Part shown: in pieces, positions 1-5,634 of the stretch
How positions within the stretch are numbered: position 1 is the stretch's first letter
Layout of the letters: each line of letters starts with the position of its first letter
Assembly: GCA_963579995.1 (NCBI GenBank)
Contig: CAUZIY010000172.1
Coordinates: forward strand, 1 to 6,572
Source: UBA6626 sp963579995
GTDB taxonomy: Bacteria; Planctomycetota; Phycisphaerae; Phycisphaerales; Phycisphaeraceae
Direction of reading: 5' to 3'
Length of the DNA stretch: 6,572 nucleotides
The notes under the pieces: generated by a model
What the model was told of the DNA's origin: nothing
Databases searched by the model: none
The model's input: only the letters and a program-made list of their open reading frames with translations
Translations under genes and position numbers: made by a program

Positions 1-635
1 ATGGGGTAGATGCACCATTTGTCACCGGTACGATGATGTGGTGTATGAAGAATGCGGTACATGACCGGATCGCGTAGATTCAGGTTGGGCGAGCCCATAT
101 CAATCTTGGCCCGCAGCACGCACGCACCTTCAGGGAAATTTCCGGACTTCATGCGATCGAATAGGCTCATATTCTCCTCGATACCACGGTTGCGGTAAGG
201 GCTGTCGATGCCGGGTGAGGTGAGAGTGCCTCGTGTTTCTCGGATCTGATCCGGACTCTGGTCATCGATGAAGGCTTTACCGGCTTTGATCAACTGTAAC
301 GCCCACTGGTAGAGAGCATCGAAGTAATCTGAAGCATAGTATTCGTGCTCATCCCAATCCCAGCCCAGCCAGCGGATGTCGGTTTTGATTGCTTCAACAT
401 AGCGGGTCTCTTCCTTGACCGGATTGGTGTCATCAAATCTAAGGTGGCACCTGCCGCCGAATTCAGCAGCTATACCGAAGTTAAGACAGATTGACATGGC
501 ATGGCCGATATGTAACTGGCCATTTGGTTCAGGTGGAAAGCGTGTGACAACTCGGCCGTCCCACTTATTGGTTTTAGTATCATCTGCGATAATAGTACGG
601 ATGAAGTCAGCGGATTGGGGTTTGGCGACAGTCAT
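1..635 (-). CDS. glnS: Glutaminyl-tRNA synthetase, N-terminal 211 residues (3' end outside the window)
   Basis: Cytoplasmic class I aminoacyl-tRNA synthetase that joins glutamine to tRNA-Gln using ATP. Reading leftward from the ATG at 633-635, the frame stays open to the window edge, giving about 211 of the roughly 550 residues usual for the family. The catalytic Rossmann half is clear. PPEPNGQLHIGHA at residues 34-46 holds the HIGH signature (42-45), followed by LRFDDTNP (65-72). Further on come IRETRGTLTSPG, SPYRNR, VLRAKIDMGSP and a GDKWCIYP segment at the edge, all typical of bacterial GlnRS. PPEPNG and the full HIGH separate it from GluRS, which has PSPTG and HVGG. The KMSKS loop and anticodon-binding domain lie outside. 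No clear Shine-Dalgarno sequence precedes the ATG. The gene is divergent from gltX. A GlnRS implies direct Gln-tRNA formation rather than sole reliance on GatCAB amidation. Confidence 0.95.
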   Translation of the reverse strand, partial: MTVAKPQSADFIRTIIADDTKTNKWDGRVVTRFPPEPNGQLHIGHAMSICLNFGIAAEFGGRCHLRFDDTNPVKEETRYVEAIKTDIRWLGWDWDEHEYYASDYFDALYQWALQLIKAGKAFIDDQSPDQIRETRGTLTSPGIDSPYRNRGIEENMSLFDRMKSGNFPEGACVLRAKIDMGSPNLNLRDPVMYRILHTPHHRTGDKWCIYP

Positions 636-719
636 GTATCGCTACCTGTGTTTCGTAGGTTAGGGGCGGGTCTTCCACCAGTGTGCATAAACTAGGGAGG
701 CGAAATACCTTTGTCATCC

Positions 720-738
720 CATCCCATCCGGTGGGATG
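720..738. repeat. Inverted repeat: 7-bp stem, 5-nt loop, in the glnS-gltX gap
   Basis: CATCCCA at 720-726 pairs perfectly with TGGGATG at 732-738 around a TCCGG loop. The left arm overlaps a short direct repeat (CATCCCATCCC from 715). No T run follows on either strand, so it is not a standard intrinsic terminator. It could be an operator, or a leader hairpin in the glnS transcript if that begins upstream of it. The symmetry is seen directly; the role is unknown. Confidence 0.5.
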
Positions 739-748
739 TTTCACCAAT

Positions 749-787
749 AAAAAAAACCAGCCTTTTACATTATCCTCATCGGCTGAT
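749..787 (-). terminator. Terminator- or attenuator-like hairpin with T tract, reading toward glnS
   Basis: Read on the minus strand, ATCAGCC (787-781) can pair with GGCTGGT (762-756), seven pairs including one G-U, around an 18-nt loop. It is followed at once by an uninterrupted T run (the plus strand has eight A at 749-756). The loop is longer than in typical intrinsic terminators, which lowers confidence. It lies about 115 nt upstream of the glnS start, so it could stop antisense transcripts leaving gltX or act as an attenuator in a long glnS leader. No leader peptide or T-box element was recognised. Confidence 0.35.
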
Positions 788-822
788 CTTCCCCCGTGTC
801 GGGACCATTTTCGTGCAGCGTG

Positions 823-836
823 CTTGAAAACTCAAG
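823..836. repeat. Small dyad abutting the gltX -10 element
   Basis: CTTGA (823-827) and TCAAG (832-836) form a perfect 5-bp inverted repeat around a 4-nt centre. It ends one base before the TG of the extended -10. In a promoter with no recognisable -35 this is where an activator or repressor could bind. Dyads this short also arise by chance. Confidence 0.3.
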
Positions 837-837
837 T

Positions 838-846
838 TGCTACAAT
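838..846 (+). promoter_or_regulatory. Extended -10 promoter of gltX, predicted leaderless start
   Basis: TGC followed by TACAAT (841-846) matches the extended -10 pattern TGnTATAAT with one mismatch in the hexamer. Seven bases separate it from the gltX ATG at 854, so transcription would start at or next to the A of the start codon. No Shine-Dalgarno sequence lies before 854, which agrees with a leaderless message. No good -35 is found 16-18 nt upstream; TTGAAA at 824 is too close (11 nt). The pattern is seen directly; promoter function is inference. Confidence 0.45.
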
Positions 847-853
847 CCGACAA

Positions 854-2452
854 ATGACAGTTAAGTCCGTCATCACAAGATTCGCTCCAAGTCCAACCGG
901 CGCCCTTCATGTCGGGGTCCGCACAGCCTTGTTCAACTGGGCATATGCCCGGCAGCATCAGGGCCAATTCATTCTTCGCCTGGAGGATACGGACCAAGCT
1001 CGTTCCTCTATTGAGAGCGCACGTCGCATCATTGCTGAACTGCGTTGGCTTGAGGTCGATTGGGATCAGGGGCCGCGATGTGTTGGGAATTGGCGCGATG
1101 CACTCGCGAAAGATTTTGATCCCATGAGTGATCAGGTTGGCAATTGTGGACCTTACTGTCAAAGCCAGAGGCTGCATATCTACGAACAATATCTAGATCA
1201 ACTATTGGCCAGTGGTCATGCCTACCATGACGATGGTGCTATTCGGTTTCGCATGGACCAGGATGTTACGTTTGATGATACCGTGTACGGTCATATCGAG
1301 GTGAAGGCCAAGGAATTAGAAGATTTCGTTATCCGCAAAGCGGATGGGTTTCCTACTTACCACTTGGCCGTCGTTGTGGACGACGCCTTGATGGCTGTTA
1401 CACATGTGATTCGCGGTCAAGAGCACCTAACCAATACAACCAAGCATGTGGCTCTTCAAGATGCACTGGGTTTTGGTCGTCCAACATTCGCACATACGCC
1501 ATCCGTACTCAATGCAGATGGATCGAAAATGTCCAAACGCGACAAAGCAAAAGTCGCGAGGAAAGCACTCAAGGAGCATTTTCCCGAAGAGGAAGAACTG
1601 ATGGCATGGGCAATAACTGAATCTACCATTGTGCCACAAGAGTTGTTGGCCTTCTATCGGAAGAAAAGTGACTCTGCTGATGTTGCTCAGATTCTGGCCC
1701 GTCCGAAATGGTTGGATTTAATGCTTCCAGAGATTGATGTCGCTGATTTTCGTCATAGCGGCTACCTGTCTGAAACACTTGTCAACTACATGGTGCTGCT
1801 TGGATGGAATCCCGGCGGCGATATCGAGCGATTTGATCGGAAATTTCTTATTGAACGGTTTTCGCTAGAGCGCATTAACAAGTCCAATGCAAAATTTGAT
1901 CGCAAGAAACTACTTGCCTTCAATCAGGAATCCATTGCTGGACTAGAACACGATGATTTCAAGGGCCGGTTGCGGTTATTCAAGGATCAGGAACTTCCGA
2001 ATGATCTGCGTGAGCAGTTCGGTTCTATCTTTTGTAATGATCAACGCTTGTCCCTATTTGCCCAAGCCTATCATCGTCGAGCCTCCACACTCAAAGAACC
2101 ATTCGAGCTCGGAAGCTTCCTTACGGTCGATGGCCCTCCCCGTGAATACGATCAGAAGGCGATCGAGAAAGTACTCAATCATAAAGAAGGACAGGGGTAT
2201 GGGGTCCTGGGAGAAATCCACAAGGTCCTTAAAGAAGCAGGTGACGACCAGTGGAATGCCGATGGGCTTGAGAGTCTGCTGGAAAACGTTTCTGATGATC
2301 TGCAACTCAACATGCGGTTTGTTGCCCAGCCATTGCGGGTTGCGATTAGTGGCGGTACGGTTAGTCCGCCGATTGGCATTACGCTGGAAATAGTTGGCCG
2401 TGAAATTTCCCTCCGTTGCATTGAAGTCTGCCAGCAGCTTCAGTCCGGATGA
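854..2452 (+). CDS. gltX: Glutamyl-tRNA synthetase, 532 residues, with lineage-specific insertions and deletions
   Basis: Cytoplasmic class I synthetase charging tRNA-Glu with glutamate. The ATG at 854 was chosen because VITRFAPSPTG follows at once, as in the family; the longer reading from 683 adds 57 unlike residues. Seen in order: PSPTGALHVGVRTALFNW (12-29), LRLEDTD (41-47), GPYCQSQR, VIRGQEHL and KMSKR (225-229), then GWNPG and a C-terminal anticodon-binding region with QPLRVAISGG. Differences from E. coli GluRS, recalled from memory: one residue is missing just after HVG; about 23 extra residues follow WDQGP; the cysteine-rich zinc-binding insert after GHAY is reduced to a few residues; about 60 extra residues follow KMSKR. 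The last feature fits planctomycete-like GluRS. The enzyme is probably functional, since the rest of the fold is intact. It stops at TGA 32 bp before the EVE gene and may be cotranscribed with it. Confidence 0.95.
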   Translation: MTVKSVITRFAPSPTGALHVGVRTALFNWAYARQHQGQFILRLEDTDQARSSIESARRIIAELRWLEVDWDQGPRCVGNWRDALAKDFDPMSDQVGNCGPYCQSQRLHIYEQYLDQLLASGHAYHDDGAIRFRMDQDVTFDDTVYGHIEVKAKELEDFVIRKADGFPTYHLAVVVDDALMAVTHVIRGQEHLTNTTKHVALQDALGFGRPTFAHTPSVLNADGSKMSKRDKAKVARKALKEHFPEEEELMAWAITESTIVPQELLAFYRKKSDSADVAQILARPKWLDLMLPEIDVADFRHSGYLSETLVNYMVLLGWNPGGDIERFDRKFLIERFSLERINKSNAKFDRKKLLAFNQESIAGLEHDDFKGRLRLFKDQELPNDLREQFGSIFCNDQRLSLFAQAYHRRASTLKEPFELGSFLTVDGPPREYDQKAIEKVLNHKEGQGYGVLGEIHKVLKEAGDDQWNADGLESLLENVSDDLQLNMRFVAQPLRVAISGGTVSPPIGITLEIVGREISLRCIEVCQQLQSG

Positions 2453-2484
2453 AATCGTTAATGAACGAATATGCGAGTTGACCC

Positions 2485-2886
2485 ATGAAATACTGGCTTG
2501 TTAAATCAGAACCCAATACGTGGTCATGGAAGGACCACCTTAATGCTTCGCAGCAAACCGCTGAATGGGATGGTGTTCGTAATCACCAGGCAAAACGCAA
2601 CCTTGCCATGATGAAGATGGGTGACAAGGCATTTTTTTGTCATTCAGGTAAACAAAAGGCGGTTGTGGGCATTGTCAAGGTTGTCAAAGAGTATTATCCC
2701 GACCACACCGATCCTACAGAGACATTCGGCATGGTTGACTTTAAGGTCGTCAAGTCCATCGAGGAACCGGTTACGCTTGCGGATATCAAGGCCCAAGTGC
2801 AGCTCAAACACCTGACGTTGGTCAACATACACGTCTGTCGGTCCAACCGGTTGAGGCGTCATCCTAGAAGATTATTTTCAAGATAG
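2485..2886 (+). CDS. EVE-domain protein, C-terminus lost by frameshift (probable pseudogene)
   Basis: EVE domains have a PUA/YTH-like fold and are known or suspected to bind modified bases in DNA or RNA; the target here is unknown. MKYWLVKSEP at the start, WDGVRNHQAKRNL, the GDKAFFCHS segment, the VGIVKVVKEYYPDHTDPT block and the PVTLADIKA segment are all classic. The ATG at 2485 is fixed by the family N-terminus, although no clear Shine-Dalgarno sequence precedes it. From about residue 114 the protein ends in an unrelated basic tail (NIHVCRSNRLRRHPRRLFSR) instead of the conserved end of the domain. That end is present in another frame downstream, so one base appears to be missing around 2824-2831. 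The EVE pocket is probably incomplete. It lies 32 bp after gltX and 53 bp before the sugar kinase, on the same strand. Confidence 0.85.
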   Translation: MKYWLVKSEPNTWSWKDHLNASQQTAEWDGVRNHQAKRNLAMMKMGDKAFFCHSGKQKAVVGIVKVVKEYYPDHTDPTETFGMVDFKVVKSIEEPVTLADIKAQVQLKHLTLVNIHVCRSNRLRRHPRRLFSR

Positions 2887-2903
2887 CCCGGGTTAGTCCC
2901 TGA
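2832..2903 (+). pseudogene. Out-of-frame remnant of the EVE-domain C-terminus, interrupted by TAG
   Basis: Starting at 2832, a different frame reads RLSVQPVEASS, then TAG (2865-2867), then KIIFKIARVSP and TGA (2901-2903). Standalone EVE proteins typically end LV-x-x-x-RLSVxPV, an acidic helix with EW, and KI-x-x-x, so the match is to the missing end of the gene at 2485. Adding one base after GTCAA (2821-2825) would restore a reading of LVKHTRLSVQPV. The TAG sits where the family has Trp, consistent with TGG changed to TAG. Two separate lesions point to decay rather than a single sequencing slip. Confidence 0.7.
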
Positions 2904-2929
2904 ACAACGCGTTAAAACACCAAGACAAC

Positions 2930-2933
2930 GGAG
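2930..2933 (+). promoter_or_regulatory. Shine-Dalgarno sequence of the sugar kinase
   Basis: GGAG at 2930-2933 lies six bases before the ATG at 2940 and is complementary to the 16S rRNA 3' end. It is one of only two clear ribosome binding sites in the window and supports the 2940 start. Confidence 0.65.
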
Positions 2934-2939
2934 TATTTA

Positions 2940-3857
2940 ATGTCCCTGATCGTTACTGGCAGTATTGGCATTGACAGCGTCGATTCACCAATGGGAAATG
3001 CCGAGGATGTGCTGGGGGGGTCATGCAGTTACTTTGCCGCGGCCGCAAGTTTTTTTGTTCCGGTGAGGCTGGTCGGCGCTGTTGGTGATGACTTTCCGAA
3101 TTCTTTCATGGATGTTTTTCGGCATTTTGATATTGACCTTGCCGGACTGGAGAAACGCCCTGAAAGCAAGACTTTCCGATGGCATGGCCGCTATCACAAG
3201 AACATGAATATACGCGATACCGTCGACGTTCAACTGAACGTTTTAGGAGAAACTCTGCCGCCCATTCCGCCAGCATACAAGAACAGTCAATTCGTCTTTC
3301 TGGCTAACACGGATCCCGCAAGTCAAATGGAACTGCTGGATCAATTTCCGGATTGTCACCTTGCGGTGGCGGACACGATGGATCTTTGGATCAACAACGA
3401 AAAACCCAAGCTTATGCAACTGCTGGAGCGTCTCGACGGACTGGTACTCAATGATGATGAAGCGGAACAACTTGCCGATGATTCAAACCTGATTCGTGCG
3501 GCAGAAAAGATCATCGCCATGGGACCTGAATTTGTCATTATAAAAAAAGGTGAACATGGCGCACTTATTGAGCATGCCGGTGTGAAGGTCGTACTGCCGG
3601 CATTCCCGGCGCGAGATGTCGTTGATCCTACTGGAGCCGGGGACAGTTTTGCCGGTGGGTTGATGGGGTACCTGGCGGCTACTTGTTCTGGCATTGAGAT
3701 CTCAATGAGGCAATTGCGTCGGGCCATGGCCTACGGCACAATCGTGGCCAGTTTCAATATTGAATCATTCAGCCTTGACCGCCTCGGGCAAATTACACGC
3801 AATGACATTGATGAACGTTTCAATCAATACAGTGAAATGCTTGAATTAAGTAAATGA
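2940..3857 (+). CDS. PfkB/ribokinase-family carbohydrate kinase
   Basis: Cytoplasmic ATP-dependent kinase of the PfkB (ribokinase-like) family, 305 residues, the usual length. The sugar or nucleoside substrate cannot be told from sequence. Visible are the N-terminal strand MSLIVTGSIGIDSV, the substrate-side Gly motif GGS (26-28) in the first PfkB signature region, and the NDDE form of the NxxE metal/phosphate motif (171-174). IKKGEHGALI (201-210) follows, then the second PfkB signature VVDPTGAGDSFAGG (227-240) with the catalytic base Asp235 and the anion-hole glycines. All catalytic positions are intact. The middle (residues about 88-150, NMNIRDTVDVQLN through DTMDLWINN) resembles a bacterial subfamily of uncharacterised PfkB sugar kinases. 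The start is set by GGAG six bases upstream. It follows the damaged EVE gene on the same strand and probably shares its transcript, or has its own promoter in the 53-bp gap. Confidence 0.93.
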   Translation: MSLIVTGSIGIDSVDSPMGNAEDVLGGSCSYFAAAASFFVPVRLVGAVGDDFPNSFMDVFRHFDIDLAGLEKRPESKTFRWHGRYHKNMNIRDTVDVQLNVLGETLPPIPPAYKNSQFVFLANTDPASQMELLDQFPDCHLAVADTMDLWINNEKPKLMQLLERLDGLVLNDDEAEQLADDSNLIRAAEKIIAMGPEFVIIKKGEHGALIEHAGVKVVLPAFPARDVVDPTGAGDSFAGGLMGYLAATCSGIEISMRQLRRAMAYGTIVASFNIESFSLDRLGQITRNDIDERFNQYSEMLELSK

Positions 3858-4037
3858 CGGGTGATGCTGTCACCAATATGCGATCAACATACCGCTTTTA
3901 TTTCATATGCAATCAGCTGCTGTCCATGATTGCTTTGTCGTCTGCTGATTACACAAGGTGGGTGCAAACCGCACGGAACGGTTCATGGCGGGGGGACAAG
4001 CCAGTATCTAAGTGATCGATCTGGAATGATACTTGAC
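3858..4037. other. Convergent intergenic gap with short inverted repeats
   Basis: Two genes end facing each other here, so transcription should stop in this 180-bp stretch from both sides. I see no coding potential. Present are GGTGA/TCACC (3860-3864 with 3870-3874) directly after the kinase stop, AATCAGC/GCTGATT (3911-3917 with 3944-3950, 26-nt loop), AACCG/CGGTT (3967-3971 with 3979-3983), and AGTATC/GATACT (4003-4008 with 4028-4033) enclosing the palindrome GATCGATC (4014-4021). None is followed by a T run, so standard intrinsic termination is not evident on either strand. Confidence 0.5.
3860..3874 (+). terminator. Weak hairpin just after the sugar kinase stop
   Basis: A perfect 5-bp stem (GGTGA with TCACC) and a 5-nt loop begin three bases after the stop codon. 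The position suits a terminator but the T tract is lacking and the stem is short. It may only stabilise the 3' end of the message. Confidence 0.2.
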
Positions 4038-5501
4038 TCAAGCCGTTTTCAGTTTGGATGATGGTTGGGGAAAGAATGGATCTCGCCCAATCGAGTAATA
4101 GGTCAAACCGTATTCTTGCATGGTCTCAAGACGGTATAAGTTGCGACCGTCAAAGATCACTGGTTGTTTCATGCGAGATGCGATTTCCTCGAAATCAGGA
4201 TGACGAAATTCATCCCAATCAGTGCAAATGATCAGGGCGTCAGCATCATCCAGAGCGTCGAGCGCACTGTCTGTATAATGTATGGCATCACCTAGGGCTT
4301 TTTGGCACGATTTGTGGGCGACCGGATCATGGGCGACCACGGTTGCGCCACAACCCAAAAGATGCTGCATGATCGTGATGGAGGGTGCTTCGCGTATGTC
4401 ATCAGTTCCTGCCTTGAAGGCAATACCCCAGATGGCAAATCGCTTGCCTTTCAGGTTTTGGCCATCGACTGGTGTTTGGCCAGTTGGGTTTGGCGGCGTA
4501 CTGGCCTGCCGGATGCTTGGCCTCTTGGTTGTTTTTATTGAACTGCTGAAATGTTGCTCTATTTTTCGAATAAATTCACTACGTTGGCGCTGATTGACCT
4601 GGTGCACACTGGTTAGAAGCTGGGCCTCGACAGCTGCCTGCTCACCCATTGAGATCATGGCCAATACATCCTTGGGAAAGCATGATCCTCCGTAACCAAG
4701 TCCGGGGTAATAGAACTGATTACCGATGCGGCTATCGGCGCACATGCCGCGCCTCACCTCGTCAATATCAGCTCCAAATGCTTCACATAGATTAGCGATC
4801 TCGTTGATAAACGAAATTTTGGTCGCCAGCATGGCGTTGGAGGCATATTTGACCATTTCTGCCGACAGGATGTCCATGATGAATATGGGATTGCCCTGGC
4901 GAACAAATGGTTCGTATAAGTCTCGCAACCGATCGCCTGTTCCCTTGTCCTCCGCCCCGATAACAACACGGTCGGGCTTGTTGAAATCACTGATTGCAGC
5001 ACCCTCCTTGAGGAATTCAGGATTGGATGCCATTCGAAAGGTTTTACGTGTGTGGCGAGAGATTTCTACCTGGACTTTTGTGTTGGTTCCTACAGGGACG
5101 GTCGATTTTACGACTACAATTTTCGCTCGCCGTTCTTCGTAGTGTCCGCCGGTCTTTCCTGGTGCGGATTCTATGGCCTGCCCGATGTTGGCTGCAGCAC
5201 CCAGTACGTATTTCAGGTCAGCCCGGCCACGATTGTCGCTGGGTGTGCCAACGCAAATGAAGATCACTTCGGCGTGTTCATATGCAGCCTGTTTGTCTGT
5301 ATAAAAATGAAGTCGCCCGGCCTTGATATTGCGAGTAATCAGTTCGCCGAGTCCAGGTTCGTAAATCGGGGACCGGCCGTCACGGAGTTGGTGGATCTTG
5401 TCCTGGTCGATATCAAGACAGATCACATCATTGCCAGTGTTTGCAAAGCAGGTGCCGGTAACTAAACCCACATAGCCTGTGCCTATAACGGAAATTCGCA
5501 T
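4038..5501 (-). CDS. ugd: UDP-glucose 6-dehydrogenase family (nucleotide-sugar dehydrogenase)
   Basis: Cytoplasmic NAD-dependent enzyme oxidising a nucleotide sugar, most likely UDP-glucose to UDP-glucuronate, a precursor for surface polysaccharides. The ATG at 5501 gives 487 residues. It is preferred over an upstream start at 5543 because MRISVIGTGYVG is the family N-terminus and AAGGA lies 9 nt before it. Seen: the dinucleotide-binding motif GTGYVG (7-12), VGTPS, the KSTVPVGT block, NPEFLKEGAAISDF, SAEMVKYASNAMLATK in the central helix, the active-site GYGGSCFPKD (269-278) with catalytic Cys274, and WGIAFKAGTDDIREAPS in the UDP-binding domain. Oddities: an extra linker rich in Pro, Ser, Thr and Gln (about 319-352) and a small insert near 112-127. 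GDP-mannose dehydrogenase is the main alternative; overall the motifs fit Ugd better. It is the last gene of the minus-strand group and converges on the sugar kinase. Confidence 0.92.
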   Translation of the reverse strand: MRISVIGTGYVGLVTGTCFANTGNDVICLDIDQDKIHQLRDGRSPIYEPGLGELITRNIKAGRLHFYTDKQAAYEHAEVIFICVGTPSDNRGRADLKYVLGAAANIGQAIESAPGKTGGHYEERRAKIVVVKSTVPVGTNTKVQVEISRHTRKTFRMASNPEFLKEGAAISDFNKPDRVVIGAEDKGTGDRLRDLYEPFVRQGNPIFIMDILSAEMVKYASNAMLATKISFINEIANLCEAFGADIDEVRRGMCADSRIGNQFYYPGLGYGGSCFPKDVLAMISMGEQAAVEAQLLTSVHQVNQRQRSEFIRKIEQHFSSSIKTTKRPSIRQASTPPNPTGQTPVDGQNLKGKRFAIWGIAFKAGTDDIREAPSITIMQHLLGCGATVVAHDPVAHKSCQKALGDAIHYTDSALDALDDADALIICTDWDEFRHPDFEEIASRMKQPVIFDGRNLYRLETMQEYGLTYYSIGRDPFFPQPSSKLKTA

Positions 5502-5634
5502 ACCGGAAGGTCCTTGTGTCCTATAATCGGTCTGAATTCGCAAATATCACGGTCAGAAGTGTATTTGTTCACTCCTGTGGAGGCTTTTGGCAATCCATGT
5601 TGGTCGCGCGGCCTTGCGGATATCGTCGGTTAAA
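5502..5634 (-). promoter_or_regulatory. Gap upstream of ugd, possible promoter region
   Basis: This 133-bp stretch lies between the conserved unknown and ugd on the minus strand, long enough for a separate ugd promoter. Apart from the AAGGA ribosome binding site I find no convincing -35/-10 pair in the ugd direction, and no terminator hairpin for the gene before it. Whether ugd is read through from upstream is open. Confidence 0.3.
5511..5515 (-). promoter_or_regulatory. Shine-Dalgarno sequence choosing the ugd start
   Basis: On the minus strand AAGGA lies nine bases before the ATG at 5501. It supports that start over the in-frame start at 5543, which would add 14 residues foreign to the family. 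Confidence 0.5.

Larger units (their letters stand above)
636..853. promoter_or_regulatory. Divergent glnS-gltX intergenic region
   Basis: This 218-bp gap separates the two divergent synthetase starts and should carry both promoters. The plus frame is open from an ATG at 683, but the 57 codons before 854 (rich in Cys, Pro and His) do not resemble the start of any GluRS, so I treat them as noncoding. Seen directly are an extended -10 at 838-846, a dyad at 823-836, a hairpin with T tract on the minus strand (749-787), and a 7-bp hairpin at 720-738. On the minus strand a poor promoter pair can be drawn, ATGACA, 17 nt, TAGTTT, just upstream of glnS; it matches consensus weakly. That the two genes share control is inference. 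Confidence 0.6.

Noticed and set aside
683..853. 57-codon N-terminal extension of gltX from the ATG at 683
   Set aside because: The residues are unlike any GluRS start, the family N-terminus begins exactly at 854, and the stretch holds promoter-like and hairpin elements.
2485..2903. TAG read as tryptophan or another amino acid (recoding)
   Set aside because: The gene also needs a one-base frame correction before the TAG, and no other gene in the window has an internal TAG.
2485..3857. EVE gene and PfkB kinase as part of a defence system based on modified bases
   Set aside because: EVE domains do occur in modification-dependent restriction, but no nuclease, GTPase or helicase is nearby and the EVE gene is damaged; the context is housekeeping.
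3961..4000. Resemblance to the structured part of a group II intron (AACCG hairpin, ACGGTTC, G-rich run)
   Set aside because: No reverse transcriptase, no recognisable domain V and no intron boundaries in the window; the similarity is too short.
4726..5465. Long plus-strand open frames opposite ugd
   Set aside because: Their translations show no family resemblance and they mirror the strongly conserved dehydrogenase on the minus strand.
5522..5527. Perfect TATAAT on the plus strand upstream of the minus-strand ugd
   Set aside because: No -35 at a suitable distance, and it would drive transcription antisense to the conserved unknown gene; most likely chance.
5502..5543. Upstream start for ugd adding 14 residues
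   Set aside because: The added residues are not part of the family, and a ribosome binding site fits the start at 5501.
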